From NCBI GenBank assembly GCA_031308135.1, contig JAHLJT010009419.1, positions 30,408,869-30,472,868 of the forward strand: 64,000 nucleotides of DNA. The letters run 5' to 3'. The first letter of the stretch is position 1. Every line of letters begins with the position of its first letter. The stretch is from Acheta domesticus (taxonomy: Eukaryota > Arthropoda > Insecta > Orthoptera > Gryllidae). A model generated the notes under the pieces. That model was given only the letters and a program-made list of their open reading frames with translations. It was not told the DNA's origin and did not search any database. The position numbers and the translations under genes were made by a program. Shown piece by piece: positions 11,477 to 21,965 of this stretch.

Positions 11477-12451
11477 CATCAATTCGGCACATCTCATGTT
11501 AACTGGTGGGGAATTGTTCATTTTTTCTGGATCCTTTCAGAACCTTCTGAAGAATTCCCAAAAATCATGTTTTTGGTTATTTTAAGATTCTAAAACACTT
11601 TTTAGGGGGTTTTACTGTTAGCCTACAGAGCTGATCAGTAGCTGATAATTTGATTCTTTTTGACAAGAAGAAATATTTGTGACCATAATTAGTTGATCCT
11701 TCTAGAAATTTGTAAAAAAAGTTCTAGAAACAAAATGTATTTTCAGGAATTCTATGTTCTATATTTCAACAGTGGTGAAATGCTATGAATTACTATTCTG
11801 TCTCCCAGGCATAACATGAATCATTGCAGTTTGATTCATCAGATTGATAATGAAACCTCATTTTGTCACATTCTCATTATGTCACATTCTGTGCCCATGG
11901 TTGACAACCAGGCACATTATACAAAATGTTTGGCCCTTCAACACCAACTGAACCATGGCCTATCAGCCTGGAAATTATCATTAACAACAAAATTGTTTAA
12001 AGTAGTATTTATTAAAAACTTACCAACTTGATAAATATAGAGACAGCCAGAGGCACCACAATAGATTTAAGTGTGAGATTTTAGCTCTGTCTCACATTCC
12101 ATTTCCGTATCTCATTACTGGTTCAATTGATTCAAAATAAGTTGTTATCATCATGGCGCAAGAAAGAATATTTTCTCCAACTGATTTTCTGTCAACATGT
12201 TTCTCCAGTATATGATGCCCATGTTAAGTTGCAGTCTTTAATTTAAATTGTATAGTAATTCTTGATGAGATAATGAAGTAATTAATTCGTTGGAAGATAA
12301 TATTCAAGCAAGTCTTCTTGATTCAGTACTACTTTTCTCTTACTTTTGAATCTAAAATTACTAATTCATTGTAATAAAATATTTTCCTAAATTCATAGTT
12401 TCTTTATGAAAGTTGCCAGTGGTGTAATATTGTTTGTATATTTTAATTTCA

Positions 12452-12823
12452 GATGCAGTGAAACAACATTTTGAAGCTTTTAACTTTTACAAAGGTATTG
12501 ATGCCATTATTGCCTCTATCCATGAAGCAAATAAATTTTTTGAATATCAGAAACCATGGATATTGGCAAAATCATCAGCATCAAGCAATCACTTAGAAAT
12601 TGTGTTGCATGTTACAATGGAAACATTGCGTGTTTGTGGTATTTTGCTTCAACCAATTGTTCCAGAACTTTCGAACATTCTTTTATCAAAATTGAATATA
12701 CCTAGTTCTCAAAGAATGTGGAGTCATATTAAACCTTTGAGCTGGGAACAAGCTGACAAAAGGCATGTATGTAGTATCAGTGAAGACCCTGCAGTGTTGT
12801 ATCAGCGCATGCAAAAGAAATAG
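12452..12823 (+). CDS. MARS2: Mitochondrial methionyl-tRNA synthetase, last exon only (left copy, open)
   Basis: The exon follows a TTTTAATTTCAG acceptor and runs open to TAG at 12,821. The 123-residue translation is the C-terminal anticodon-binding helical domain of class I methionyl-tRNA synthetase. It has the W-x-L-A-K segment (PWILAKSS), an HVTMETLRVCGILLQPIVP helix typical of the organellar enzyme, a conserved L-L-S-K-L-x-I-P turn and a short polar end. The enzyme attaches methionine to mitochondrial tRNA. The N-terminal Rossmann catalytic domain is absent from the window on both strands, so this is an isolated exon, either of a gene starting outside the unit or of a captured fragment. 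The first codon is split by the intron. Function from this copy alone is not possible. Confidence 0.85.
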   Translation, partial: DAVKQHFEAFNFYKGIDAIIASIHEANKFFEYQKPWILAKSSASSNHLEIVLHVTMETLRVCGILLQPIVPELSNILLSKLNIPSSQRMWSHIKPLSWEQADKRHVCSISEDPAVLYQRMQKK

Positions 12824-13214
12824 ATTATTAAATTTTGTTAGTACATTGTTTGCCTGATTTTTTTTTTCTCCTATCTTTCAAGAGTAGTATATAAAACCAA
12901 AATTCTGAACCAGATTTTTGAGACCTCTTATTGTTTTATATTCAAATATAACCACTTTTCATTAAAAGCATATTAAAATACACAAATTTATTAATATTGA
13001 TTCCGAAATTTGCTCATTTTTACATGTTTTTGAGGTGTTGAAATTTATTGCAATGTTTGAACCAGATTTTGAAACCTTCAATTTCTATATATTTAAATTT
13101 TCATTAAAATCTTATAAAATTATTCCATTTTAAATTGAAATACTTACATTTTTCCATTTTTACGTGTAGTTTTTGTCCATGTTTTAAGACGTGGAAATGT
13201 CTGAACCAGATTTT
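12824..13214. other. AT-rich 3' flank of the synthetase exon, left
   Basis: Low-complexity AT-rich DNA with three similar AACCAGATTTT-containing segments (about 12,908, 13,060 and 13,204) spaced by about 150 bp. This suggests a weak short tandem duplication. No ORF of note. Confidence 0.5.
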
Positions 13215-13531
13215 TCAATCATGTAAAAAACTTAATTCAATAATATTCTCGGTCATAAATCTTTTACACACTAATCTCAAATTCATTGTTTTAAAAAGAT
13301 TTTTTATACCCATGTCTTGTAAACAATTAGCATATTGATTAGGTAAAATTACACTAAACATTTTACCTTGTTTATCAGCTTTTAGATCCAATGCCACTTT
13401 ATTATTTCTATATTTTGTATTTACATTTCTTATATCAGCAACAGGGTTTTCATGATCCTTCACTAATTCAGATATTTTTTGTGAATTTCAACATGATATG
13501 TACCTTTTTTCAGTTTCGTTACAATGTCCAT
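13215..13531 (-). pseudogene. Unrecognised small AT-rich ORF, longer member of head-to-head pair (left)
   Basis: The - strand ATG at 13,531 begins a frame MDIVTKLKKGTYHVEIHKK that breaks by an apparent one-base loss near 13,475. It then continues to TGA at 13,215 for roughly 105 codons in all. Its start is homologous to the + strand ORF that begins 26 bp away at 13,557, so the two are divergently arranged paralogues. The composition is lysine- and asparagine-rich with AT-rich codons and no intron. I do not recognise the family. The neighbouring metalloproteinase remnant, the lack of introns and the divergent pair fit an integrated large DNA virus fragment, but that is inference. The mirrored copy is at 53,158-53,472. 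Confidence 0.45.
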
Positions 13532-13556
13532 TTAGAAGGATAATATCCCATTAGAA

Positions 13557-13676
13557 ATGGATGTTGTATTGAAACTGAATGAAGGTACATATCATGTTAA
13601 AATTCACAAAAAAGTAACTCAATTAGTGAAGGATTGTGAATATCCTATTGCTGATATAAGAAACTTGAATTATTGA
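13557..13676 (+). pseudogene. Unrecognised small AT-rich ORF, shorter member of head-to-head pair (left)
   Basis: ATG at 13,557 gives a 39-codon frame starting MDVVLKLNEGTYHVKIHKK, ending at TGA. It aligns almost residue for residue with the first third of the divergent partner, then loses similarity, so it looks like a truncated duplicate. The two start codons are separated by 25 bp containing GGATAATATCC, a near-palindrome that could have served as a shared bidirectional promoter. Function unknown. The mirrored copy is at 53,013-53,132. Confidence 0.45.
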
Positions 13677-13737
13677 AGAAAAATTTGGTCTAGAAATTAT
13701 GGAAATAAAATCTGATCTAAGAATTATTATATTATAA

Positions 13738-14222
13738 ATGTGGTTTAATCTATTATTATTTGCATCATGTGTAGTTCATATGGTAGTTGCTACTAGTGAA
13801 TCAGCAATAAAAAAATTAGCAAATTATGGATATAATTCTGAGAAAGATGATGGTAGTGATGCAATTCTTAAATTTCAAGAATATTATCATTAGATGGAGA
13901 GTTAAATAGTGATACATTAGATTTATTAAATGAACCGCAATGTGGTGTCCATGATACACATTTTAAAATGTTTTCACAAAAATGGAATAAGAATACAATA
14001 AAATGGTATATTGTAATGTAAATCATGAAATATTAGATTTAACTGAATTAGCATTTAAAACATCATCTCATACAAATTTTAATTTTAGAGTGATATTTTA
14101 CATCCTGATATAATTTTATTGAGTAAACGTGGTGAACATCAATGTCAATGTGATCAAATTTGTTCCAATAAATTCGATGGAAAAAGTGGTATATTAGCAC
14201 ATACTAAATTTCCTCGCTTCTA
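13738..14222 (+). pseudogene. Matrix-metalloproteinase-like fragment: prodomain and start of catalytic domain (left)
   Basis: ATG at 13,738 gives a hydrophobic leader (WFNLLLFASCVVHMVVA), probably a signal peptide. A peptidoglycan-binding-like prodomain follows (KKLANYGY, FQE, GELNSDTLDLLN), then the cysteine-switch equivalent PQCGVHD, and then in shifted frames the first catalytic strands and an FDGKSGILAH segment. The frame breaks near 13,880, where the right arm has one more T. The coding similarity stops before the HExxHxxGH zinc site, so no protease can be made. Matrix metalloproteinases are found in animals and in several insect large DNA viruses. This copy is intronless and AT-rich. 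Origin is unresolved. Confidence 0.6.
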
Positions 14223-14302
14223 ATCGCTTTTTTTTTTACGTTTCCCTCCGTCATAAGGCGAATGCTGAACTGGTCCAAAAAGGTCACGATCACCAGTTGG
14301 CT

Positions 14303-14304
<2 letters not shown>

Positions 14305-14347
<43 letters not shown>
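14305..14347 (+). repeat. (AAT)n microsatellite, about 14 units
   Basis: Uninterrupted repeat following a conserved GATCACCAGTTGGC stretch. The mirrored locus 52,351-52,384 is shorter and interrupted by a G, so the arms differ here too. Confidence 0.9.
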
Positions 14348-14663
14348 CAGTTAATTCGTTACTCCAGATCATTATCTTGATTAACAAATTTATTACATGA
14401 AAGTCGTCTCTTGAATATTTTATTGCAATGATATTGTAATTTTAGTATGTTTTTTGTATACCCGAACGGCCGTCAAAGTACGAATTATTAAAACGTGTAT
14501 CTGTTATACCCGGGCCTTTAGTCTTACTCGCAACCCATACCTGAGAGCACAACCTCTTGTTTTGGCAATCTGGCAACGCGTGAAATACCTTTGGCTTCCC
14601 TTTCTCTTTTCACGACCCTCCCCATGTCGCAGATTTCGGGGTAGGAGAACGGGGCTATTTTAG

Positions 14664-14951
14664 TTGAAAGAAAGAGCAAGAACTTATTCTGTATTTGCCC
14701 AGTCATTCATTCATGTTTCTTTCATAATCTTAAGAACTCACGTTCAGGAAAGAAGAATCGCTTCGAAAATGTTGACGAAGGATCAACGTGTATTTTTCGT
14801 GAAAGTTTACTTCGGCACAAAATCTTCCTTAGTCAGGAAATGTTTCAATAAAAATTTCCAGAATTGCCAGTTCCCAAAACAAGGGGAAAGGAAAGGAGGA
14901 GAAATTATTAGAAATCTAGAAATTCAGGTTTATTTTATTAATATTCATTAA
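14664..14951 (+). CDS. ORF with possible transposon-type helix-turn-helix fragment (left)
   Basis: The 95-codon frame contains, from 14,769, MLTKDQRVFFVKVYFGTKSS and a following VRKCF-type segment. This resembles the N-terminal helix-turn-helix domain (DUF4817 or mariner-like) of transposon-derived arthropod proteins, which usually start with an acidic/glutamine helix, FIV-x-x-Y and a V-x-x-x-F motif. The similarity stops after about 38 residues. The frame then turns into lysine-rich low-complexity sequence. The right arm (51,747-52,034) has the same frame with an isoleucine codon in place of the internal ATG. It is probably a relic, and whether it is expressed is unknown. Confidence 0.35.
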   Translation: MKERARTYSVFAQSFIHVSFIILRTHVQERRIASKMLTKDQRVFFVKVYFGTKSSLVRKCFNKNFQNCQFPKQGERKGGEIIRNLEIQVYFINIH

Positions 14952-15120
14952 TTTTATTAAGATTTCCCTATTTCTTTAATTTCCAGCTTGCTAATAACCT
15001 TTCTAGTTGATGTGGCATAAAATAAATAAAGAAAGAAAAATAAAAGTAAATAATTTCCAGGTTCAATAATAAATAATTATTGTTATAAATAATGAACAGC
15101 TTGGCGGTAATGTTTCACGC
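14952..15120. other. AT-rich junction to the satellite, left
   Basis: Short AT-rich spacer ending in a GC-rich boundary (ACCCACGGCCCGCGGCCACAG at about 15,127-15,147 straddles the edge) from which the palindromic-box array starts abruptly. The same boundary, inverted, is at about 51,550-51,600. Confidence 0.6.
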
Positions 15121-18100
15121 CCCAAACCCACGGCCCGCGGCCACAGGCCCCTATATCCACTGGGTCCTTAACGACCCATTTTAAGAAACACATTTTAGAA
15201 ATGAAGGCAACTTCTTAAACTCAAGCAAGCACAACTGGGTCGTTAGCGACCCATGGCAATAAAAGATATCGTCTTGTTTAGAAGCCACCAAATACACTAG
15301 GTCGTTAACGACCCCTGATAGGAATCACATTTCAAAAAAAGCAGAAAACTTAAAAACAAGCTATTACAACTGGGTCTTTAACGACCCATTGCACGAAAAA
15401 TTCCATTGCAGTCACCAAACATAGTCATTTTATCTTTCAAGAATCGGTCCCACTGGGTCGTTCCCGACCCCGCCAGGAAAATATGTATGTATTCATAAAT
15501 TTTTCATGTGATATGCGCTTTCTTCATTAAAATTAGTATTATATAATTGTTTTAATAAAAAAGTATTCAAAACATAGTTTTAGGGAGGGCACGTTCGAAT
15601 CATTTACATGGAATATCGAGAACGTCTTGGTCACAATCCACCATATACACTGGGTCAATAACGACCCATTTTGAAAACACATTTCAAAAAAGGAAGGAGA
15701 TAACTTCTTAATTTTTGTGTTTAAATATAAGCAATGAAAACTGGATCGTTAACCACCCATTACACGACAAATTCCACTGCAGTCAGTCGCAAAACATATT
15801 CATTTGTTTTTTGAAGCAATTGTTCCACTAGGTCGTTTACTATCCAACCACGAAAATATGTTTTTTGAATAAATGTTTCATGTGATTTGTGCTTTCTTCA
15901 TTAAAATTAGTAAAATATATATGTATTAATAAAAAATTTATCATCTTTAACGGAATAAAGAGATCGTCTTAGTCAGAAGCCACCATATACACTGGGTTGT
16001 TAGCGACCCCTTATAGAAATCACATTCCCGAAAGGGAAGGAGATAACTTCTTAAAAACAAGCAAACACAACGGGGTCGTTAACGACCCATTGCACGAAAT
16101 TTTCCATTCCTGTCGGTCGCAAAACATAGTTTTTCTTCGGAGAAAATGTTCTGCTGGGTCGTTGACGACCCCACAGGAAAATACGATTTTGGATAAATGT
16201 ATCTTTGATTTGCGCATCCTTAATTAAAATTAGTACAATGTAATTGTATTAATAAAAAACTATTCAAAACAGTTTTAGAGAGGCCAGTTCGAATTATCTA
16301 CACGGAATAAGGAGAACGTCTTGATCACAATACACCATATACACTGGAACAATAACAACTCATTTTGTAAAACTAATTTCAGAAAAGCAAGGAGACAACT
16401 TCTTAAATACGAGCAATTACAACTGGGTCGTTAACGACCCATTGCAAAAAATTACCATTGCACAATATACATTTCAATCAGTCGCAAAGCATTGATATTT
16501 TCAATTTCTAGAAATTGTCACACTGGTTCGTCAACGACCCAACTGGAAAGTATGCTATATTGATTAATGTTTTCTGTATGAGGCGCATCCCTTAATAAAA
16601 TTAGTATAATCTATTAGTTTTAATACATAAATTATTCAAATAAAAAATAATTTTTGCCAGAACGCTTGCGAATCATCATTCGCGCAAGAAAGAGATCGTC
16701 ATGGTCAGAAGCCACCATATTCAGTGGGTCGTTAAGGACCACCAATAGGAATCACATTTCAGGAAAGGAAGAAAACATCTTCTGAAAAACAAGCAATTAC
16801 AACCGGGTCGTTAACGACCCATTGCACGAAAAAATCAATTGCAGTCAAACGCAAAACAGGCGTTTTTTCTTTGAAGAAACTATCCCACTGGGTCGTTATA
16901 GCCCCAATTGGAAAGTATGGTTTTTTATGAATGTTATACGCACGTCCTTTAATAAAATTAGTATAATATAATAATTTTAATAAAAACTTATTCAAAAATA
17001 TTTTTGGCCAGGCCGCATTCCAATCATCTTTCACGGAATAAAGAGAGCGTCTTCGTCAGAAGCCACCATATACAGTAGGTCGTTAACGACCCCTAAAATA
17101 ATCACATTTCAGGTAGGAAAGCCGACATCTAAAACCGAGCAATTAAAACTGTGTCGTTAACGACCCATCGCACGAAAAAATTCAATTGAAGTCAATCGCA
17201 AAACAGTCTTTATTTCTTTGAAGAAACTGTTCCACTGTGTCGTTAACGACCCCGCGAGGAAACTATGTATGTTTTGATGCAAGTTTCATGGGATTTGCGC
17301 TTTCTTTTTTAAAGTTAGGATAAAAATATTGTATTAATAAAAAAGTTTTAATACAAAGTCAGCGAGGCCACGGTCGATTCATCTGCCTGGAATAAGAAGA
17401 TCGTCTTGGTCACTATTCACCATATACACTGAGTCAATAACGACGCATTTTAAAAAACAAGTTTCAGGAAATGAATAACACAAATTTTAAAACGCAAGCA
17501 ATGACCACTGGGTCGTTAACGACCAATTGCACAAAAATTATCATTGCACAATAAACATTTCAATCTGTCGCAAAGCATAGATGTTTTCAATTTCTTGAGA
17601 TTGTCCCAATGGGTCGTCAACGACCCAATTGGAAAGTATGTTTTCTATGAACGTGATACCCACGTGCTTTAATGAAATTAGTGTGATATATTAGTTTTAA
17701 TAAAAACATATTCAAAAGAATATTTTTTCCAGGCCGAATTCGAATTCTCTTTCCCCGAATAAAGAGAGCGTCTTCGTCACAAGCCACGATATACAGAGGG
17801 TCGTTAACGACCACTAATAAGAATCACATTTCAGGAAGGGAAGGAGACATTTTCTGAAAAACAGGCAATTAACACTGAGTCGTTAACGACCCATTGCATG
17901 AAAAAATTCAATTGCAGTCAATCGCAAAAAAGGCCTTATTTCTTGAAAGAAACTGTCCCACTGGGTCGTAAACGACCCAATAGGAAAGTATGGTTTTTTA
18001 TGAATTTAAACGCACGTCCTTTAATAAACGTAGTATAATATATTAGTTTTAATAAAAACATAATCTAAAAATATTTTTCGCTAGGCCGCATTCGAATCAA

Positions 18101-21100
18101 CTTTAACGGAATAAAGAGAGCGTCTTCGTCAGAAGCCACAATATACAGTGGGTCGTGAACGACCCCTAATAAGAATCACATTTCAGAAAGGGAAGGAGAC
18201 ATCTTCTAAAAAGCAATTACAACTGGGTCGTTAACGACCCATTGCACGAAAAATTCAATTGCAGCCAATCGCACATAGTCATAATTTCTTTAAAGAAACT
18301 GTCGCACTGGGTCGTTAACGACCTCGCGTGTAAAAATGTATGTTTTGGTACAAGTTTCATATGATTTGCGCTTTCTTTTTTAAAGTTAGGATAAAAAATT
18401 GTATTAATAAAAAGTATTAAAACAGTTTTAGCGAGGCCACGGTCTATTCATCTACCTGTAATAAGGAGATCGGCTTGGTCAATATTCACCATATACACTG
18501 GGTCAATAACGACGCATTTTAAAACACAAATTTCAAGAAATGGAAGAGACAAATTTTTAAACACAATGACCACTGGGTCGTTAACGACCTATTGCGCCAA
18601 AACTATCATTGAACACTAAACAATTCAATCAGTCGCAAGGCATAGATATTTTCATTTTCTTGAGATTGTCCCACCGTGTCGTCAACGACCCAATTGGAAA
18701 GTATGGTTTTTTATCAATGTGATACGCATGTCCTTTCATTAAATTAATATAATATATTAATTTTAATAAAAACATTTTAAAAAATATTTTTTTCCATGCC
18801 GCATTCCGAATCATCTTTCACGGAATAAAGAGAGCGTCTTTGTCAGAAACCACCATATACAGTGGGTAGTTAACGACCCCTAATAGGAATCACATTTCAG
18901 GAAGAGAAGGAAACATCTTCCAAGAAAAAGAAATACAACTGGGTCGTTAACGACCCATTGTACAATACAAATCAATTGCAGTCAATCGCAAAACAGGTCT
19001 TTTTCCTTTGAAGAAATTTTTCCCACTGGGTCGTTAAAGAACTAAATGGACAGCATGTTTTTTTTAATGTTATACGCACGTCCTTTAATAAAGTTAGTAT
19101 AAATAATAGTTTTAATAAAAACATATTCAAAAAATATTTTTTTTCCAGGCCGCAGTCGAATCATCTCTCGCGAAATAAGGAGAATGTCTTCGTCAGAAGC
19201 CACCACATACAGTGGGTCGTTAACGGCCCCCTAATAAGAATAACATTTCAGGAAGGGAAGGAGACATCTTTTAAAAAACCAGCAATTACAACTGGGCCGT
19301 TAACGACCCATTGCACGAAAAAATTCAATTGCAGTCAATCGCACAACATAGACATTATTTCTTTGAAGAAACTGTCCCACTGGGTCGTTAACGACCCCGC
19401 GAGTAAAAAATTTATGTTTTGATACAAGTTTCATATGATTTGCGCTTTCTTTTTTAAAGTTAGGATAAAAAATTGTATTAATAAAAAGTTTAAAACAGTT
19501 TTAGCGAGGCCACGGTCGATTCATCTACCTCGAATAAGGAGATCGGCTTGGTCAATATTCACCATATACACTGGGTCAATAACGACGCATTTTAAAAACA
19601 AATTTCAAGAAATGAAAGCGACACATTTTTAAACACAAGCAATGACCACTGGCTCGTTAACGACCTATTGCGCCGAAACTATCATTGAAAACTAAACATT
19701 TCAATCAGTCGCAAAAAATAGATATTTTCAATTTCTTGAGATTGTCCCACTGGGTCATCAACGACCCAATTGGAACGTATGGTGTTTTATCAATGTGATA
19801 CACATGTCCTTTAATAAAATTAATATATATTAGTTTTAATAAAAACATATTCAAAAAATATTTTTTTCCAGGCTGCATTCGAATCATCTTTCACGGAATA
19901 AAGAGAGCGTCTTTGTCAGAAGCCACCATACACAGTGGGTCGTTAACGACCCCTAATATGAATCATATTTGAGGAAGAGAAGGAATCATCTTCTGAAAAA
20001 CAAGAATTACAACTGGGTCGATAACGATCCACTGTACAAAACAATTCAATTGCAGGCAATCGCAAAGCAGGTCTTGTTTCGTTAAGAAACTGTCCCACTG
20101 GGTCGTTAAAGAACCAATTAGAAAGTATCGTTTTTTTATGAATGTAATACGCCTGTTCTTTCATAAAATTAGTATATAATATTAGTTTTAATAAAACCAT
20201 ATTAAAAAATATTCTTTGCCACGCCGCAGTCGAATCATCTCTCACGAAATAAGGAGAGCGTCTTCGTCAGAAGCCAGCACATAGAGTGCGTATAAGGTGC
20301 TTAAGGAGTCGTTAACGACCCCTTATAAGAATCACATTTCTGGAAAGGAAGGAGACATTTTCTGAAAAACAAGCAATTGCAACTGGGACGTTAACGACCC
20401 ATTGCACGAAAAATTCAATTGCAGTCAGTTGCACAACATTGTCATTATTTCTTTGAAGAAACTGTCCCTCTGGGTCGTTAAGGAACCAAGTAGAAAGTAT
20501 GGTTTTTCTATGAATGTGATACGCACGTCCTTTCATAAAATTAGTATATAATATTAGTTTTAATAAAAACATATTCAAAAAATACTTTTTTCCAGGCCGC
20601 AGTCGAATCACCTCTCACGAAATAAGAAGAGCGTCTTCGTCAGAAGCCAGCACATACACTGGGTCGTTAACGACCCCTAATATGAATCACATTTCAGGAA
20701 AGGAAGGAGTCATTTTCTGAAAAACAAGCAATTACAACTGGGTCGTTAACGACCTATTGCGCCGAAACTATCATTGAGCATTAAACATTTCAATCAGTCG
20801 CAAAGCATAGATATTTTCATTTTCTTGAGATTGTCCCACTGGGTCGTCAACGACCCAATTGAAGAGTATGTTTTTTATCAATGTGATACGCATGTCCTTT
20901 AATAAAATTAATATATATTAGTTTTAATAAAAACATATTCAAAAAAATATTTTTTCCTGGCGGCATTCGAATCATTTTTCACGGAATAAAGAGAGCGTCT
21001 TCGTCAGAAACCACCATATACAGTGGGTCGTTAACGACCCCTAATAGACATCACATTTCAGGAAGAGAAGGAAACACCTTCTGAAAAACAAGAATTACAA

Positions 21101-21965
21101 CTGGGTCGTTAACGACCAATTGTACGAAAAAAATCATTTGCAGTCAATCGCAAAACAGGTCTTGCTTCTTTGAAGAAACTGTCCCACTGGGTCGTTAAGG
21201 AACCAATTAGAAAGTATGGTTTTCTTATGAATGTAATACGCGCGTCCATTTATGAAATTAGTATATAATATTAATTTAATAAAAACATATTCAAAAAATA
21301 TTTTTTGCCAGGGCCGCATTCGAATCATCTTTCACGGAATAAAGAAAGCGTCTTCGTCAGAAGCCACCATATACAGGGGGTCGTTAACGACCCCTAATAT
21401 GAATCACATTTCAGGAAGAGAAGGAAACATAAGAAAAACAAACAATTACAACTGTGTCGTTAACGACCCATTGTACGAAAAAATTCAATTGCAGTCAATC
21501 GCAAAACACGTCTTTTTACTTTGAAGAAACTGTCCCATTGGGTAGCTTAAGAACGATTTAGAAAGTATGGTTTTTTATCAATGTTATACACACGTCCTTT
21601 AAACAAATTAGTATAATATATTAGTTTTAATAAAAACATATTTTAAAAAATATTTTTTTTGTAAGGCCGCAGTTGTATCATCTCTCACGAAATAAGGAGA
21701 GCGTCTTCGCCAGAAGCCACAATATAGTGGGTCGTAAACGACCCCTAATAAGATTCACAGTTCAGGAAGTGAAGGAGACATATTCTAAAAACAAGCAATT
21801 ACAACTGGGTCGTTAACGACCCATTGCACAAAAATTCAACTGCAGTCTTCGCACAACATAGCCATTATTTCTTTGAAGAAACTGTCCCACTGGGTCGTCA
21901 ACGACCCTGCGAGGAAAATATGTATGTTTTGATACAAGTTTCATGTGATTTGCGCTTTCTTTATA
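15121..21965 (+). repeat. Palindromic-box satellite, + orientation block (about 19 monomers of about 357 bp)
   Basis: Tandem AT-rich monomers of about 350-360 bp. Each carries three copies of the 18-bp palindrome TGGGTCGTTAACGACCCA or close variants, spaced about 75, 85 and 190 bp. In one monomer the boxes are near 18,149, 18,224 and 18,306, with the next monomer starting near 18,498. Box flanks are class-specific (CCTAATA after box 1, ATTGCACGA after box 2, AATTGGAAAG after box 3). Variant monomers recur about every 1,070 bp (for example near 17,260, 18,340 and 19,410), so there is a trimeric higher-order repeat. Short frames of 60-100 codons inside it are by-products. Confidence 0.9.

Larger units (their letters stand above)
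10421..12451. other. AT-rich spacer upstream of the synthetase exon, left
   Basis: Probably intron or intergenic DNA: it ends in a pyrimidine-rich tract and AG at 12,451 directly before the coding exon. No earlier synthetase exon is visible on either strand. Two perfect hairpins (11,326-11,357 and 11,450-11,476) are listed separately. Confidence 0.6.
2687..21965 (+). repeat. Left arm of giant imperfect inverted repeat
   Basis: Order and content are mirrored by 47,699-64,000 on the opposite strand. Paired landmarks are the LINE 3' end (about 3,600 and 63,080), gag (about 4,437 and 62,265), the Myb-like start (6,299 and 60,400), the synthetase exon (12,452 and 54,235) and the satellite edge (about 15,121 and 51,572). 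Their sums stay near 66,700 until the satellite, where the sum falls to about 66,100 because the left array is longer. Inner unique sequence is very similar: by eye I count three substitutions over about 340 bp near 14,461-14,800. The outer part differs mainly by single-base indels. Positions 1-2,686 have no partner only because the window ends at 64,000. Confidence 0.9.

Noticed and set aside
12900..13210. Tandem gene exons downstream of the synthetase exon
   Set aside because: The repeated AACCAGATTTT segments are short AT-rich duplications without coding potential.
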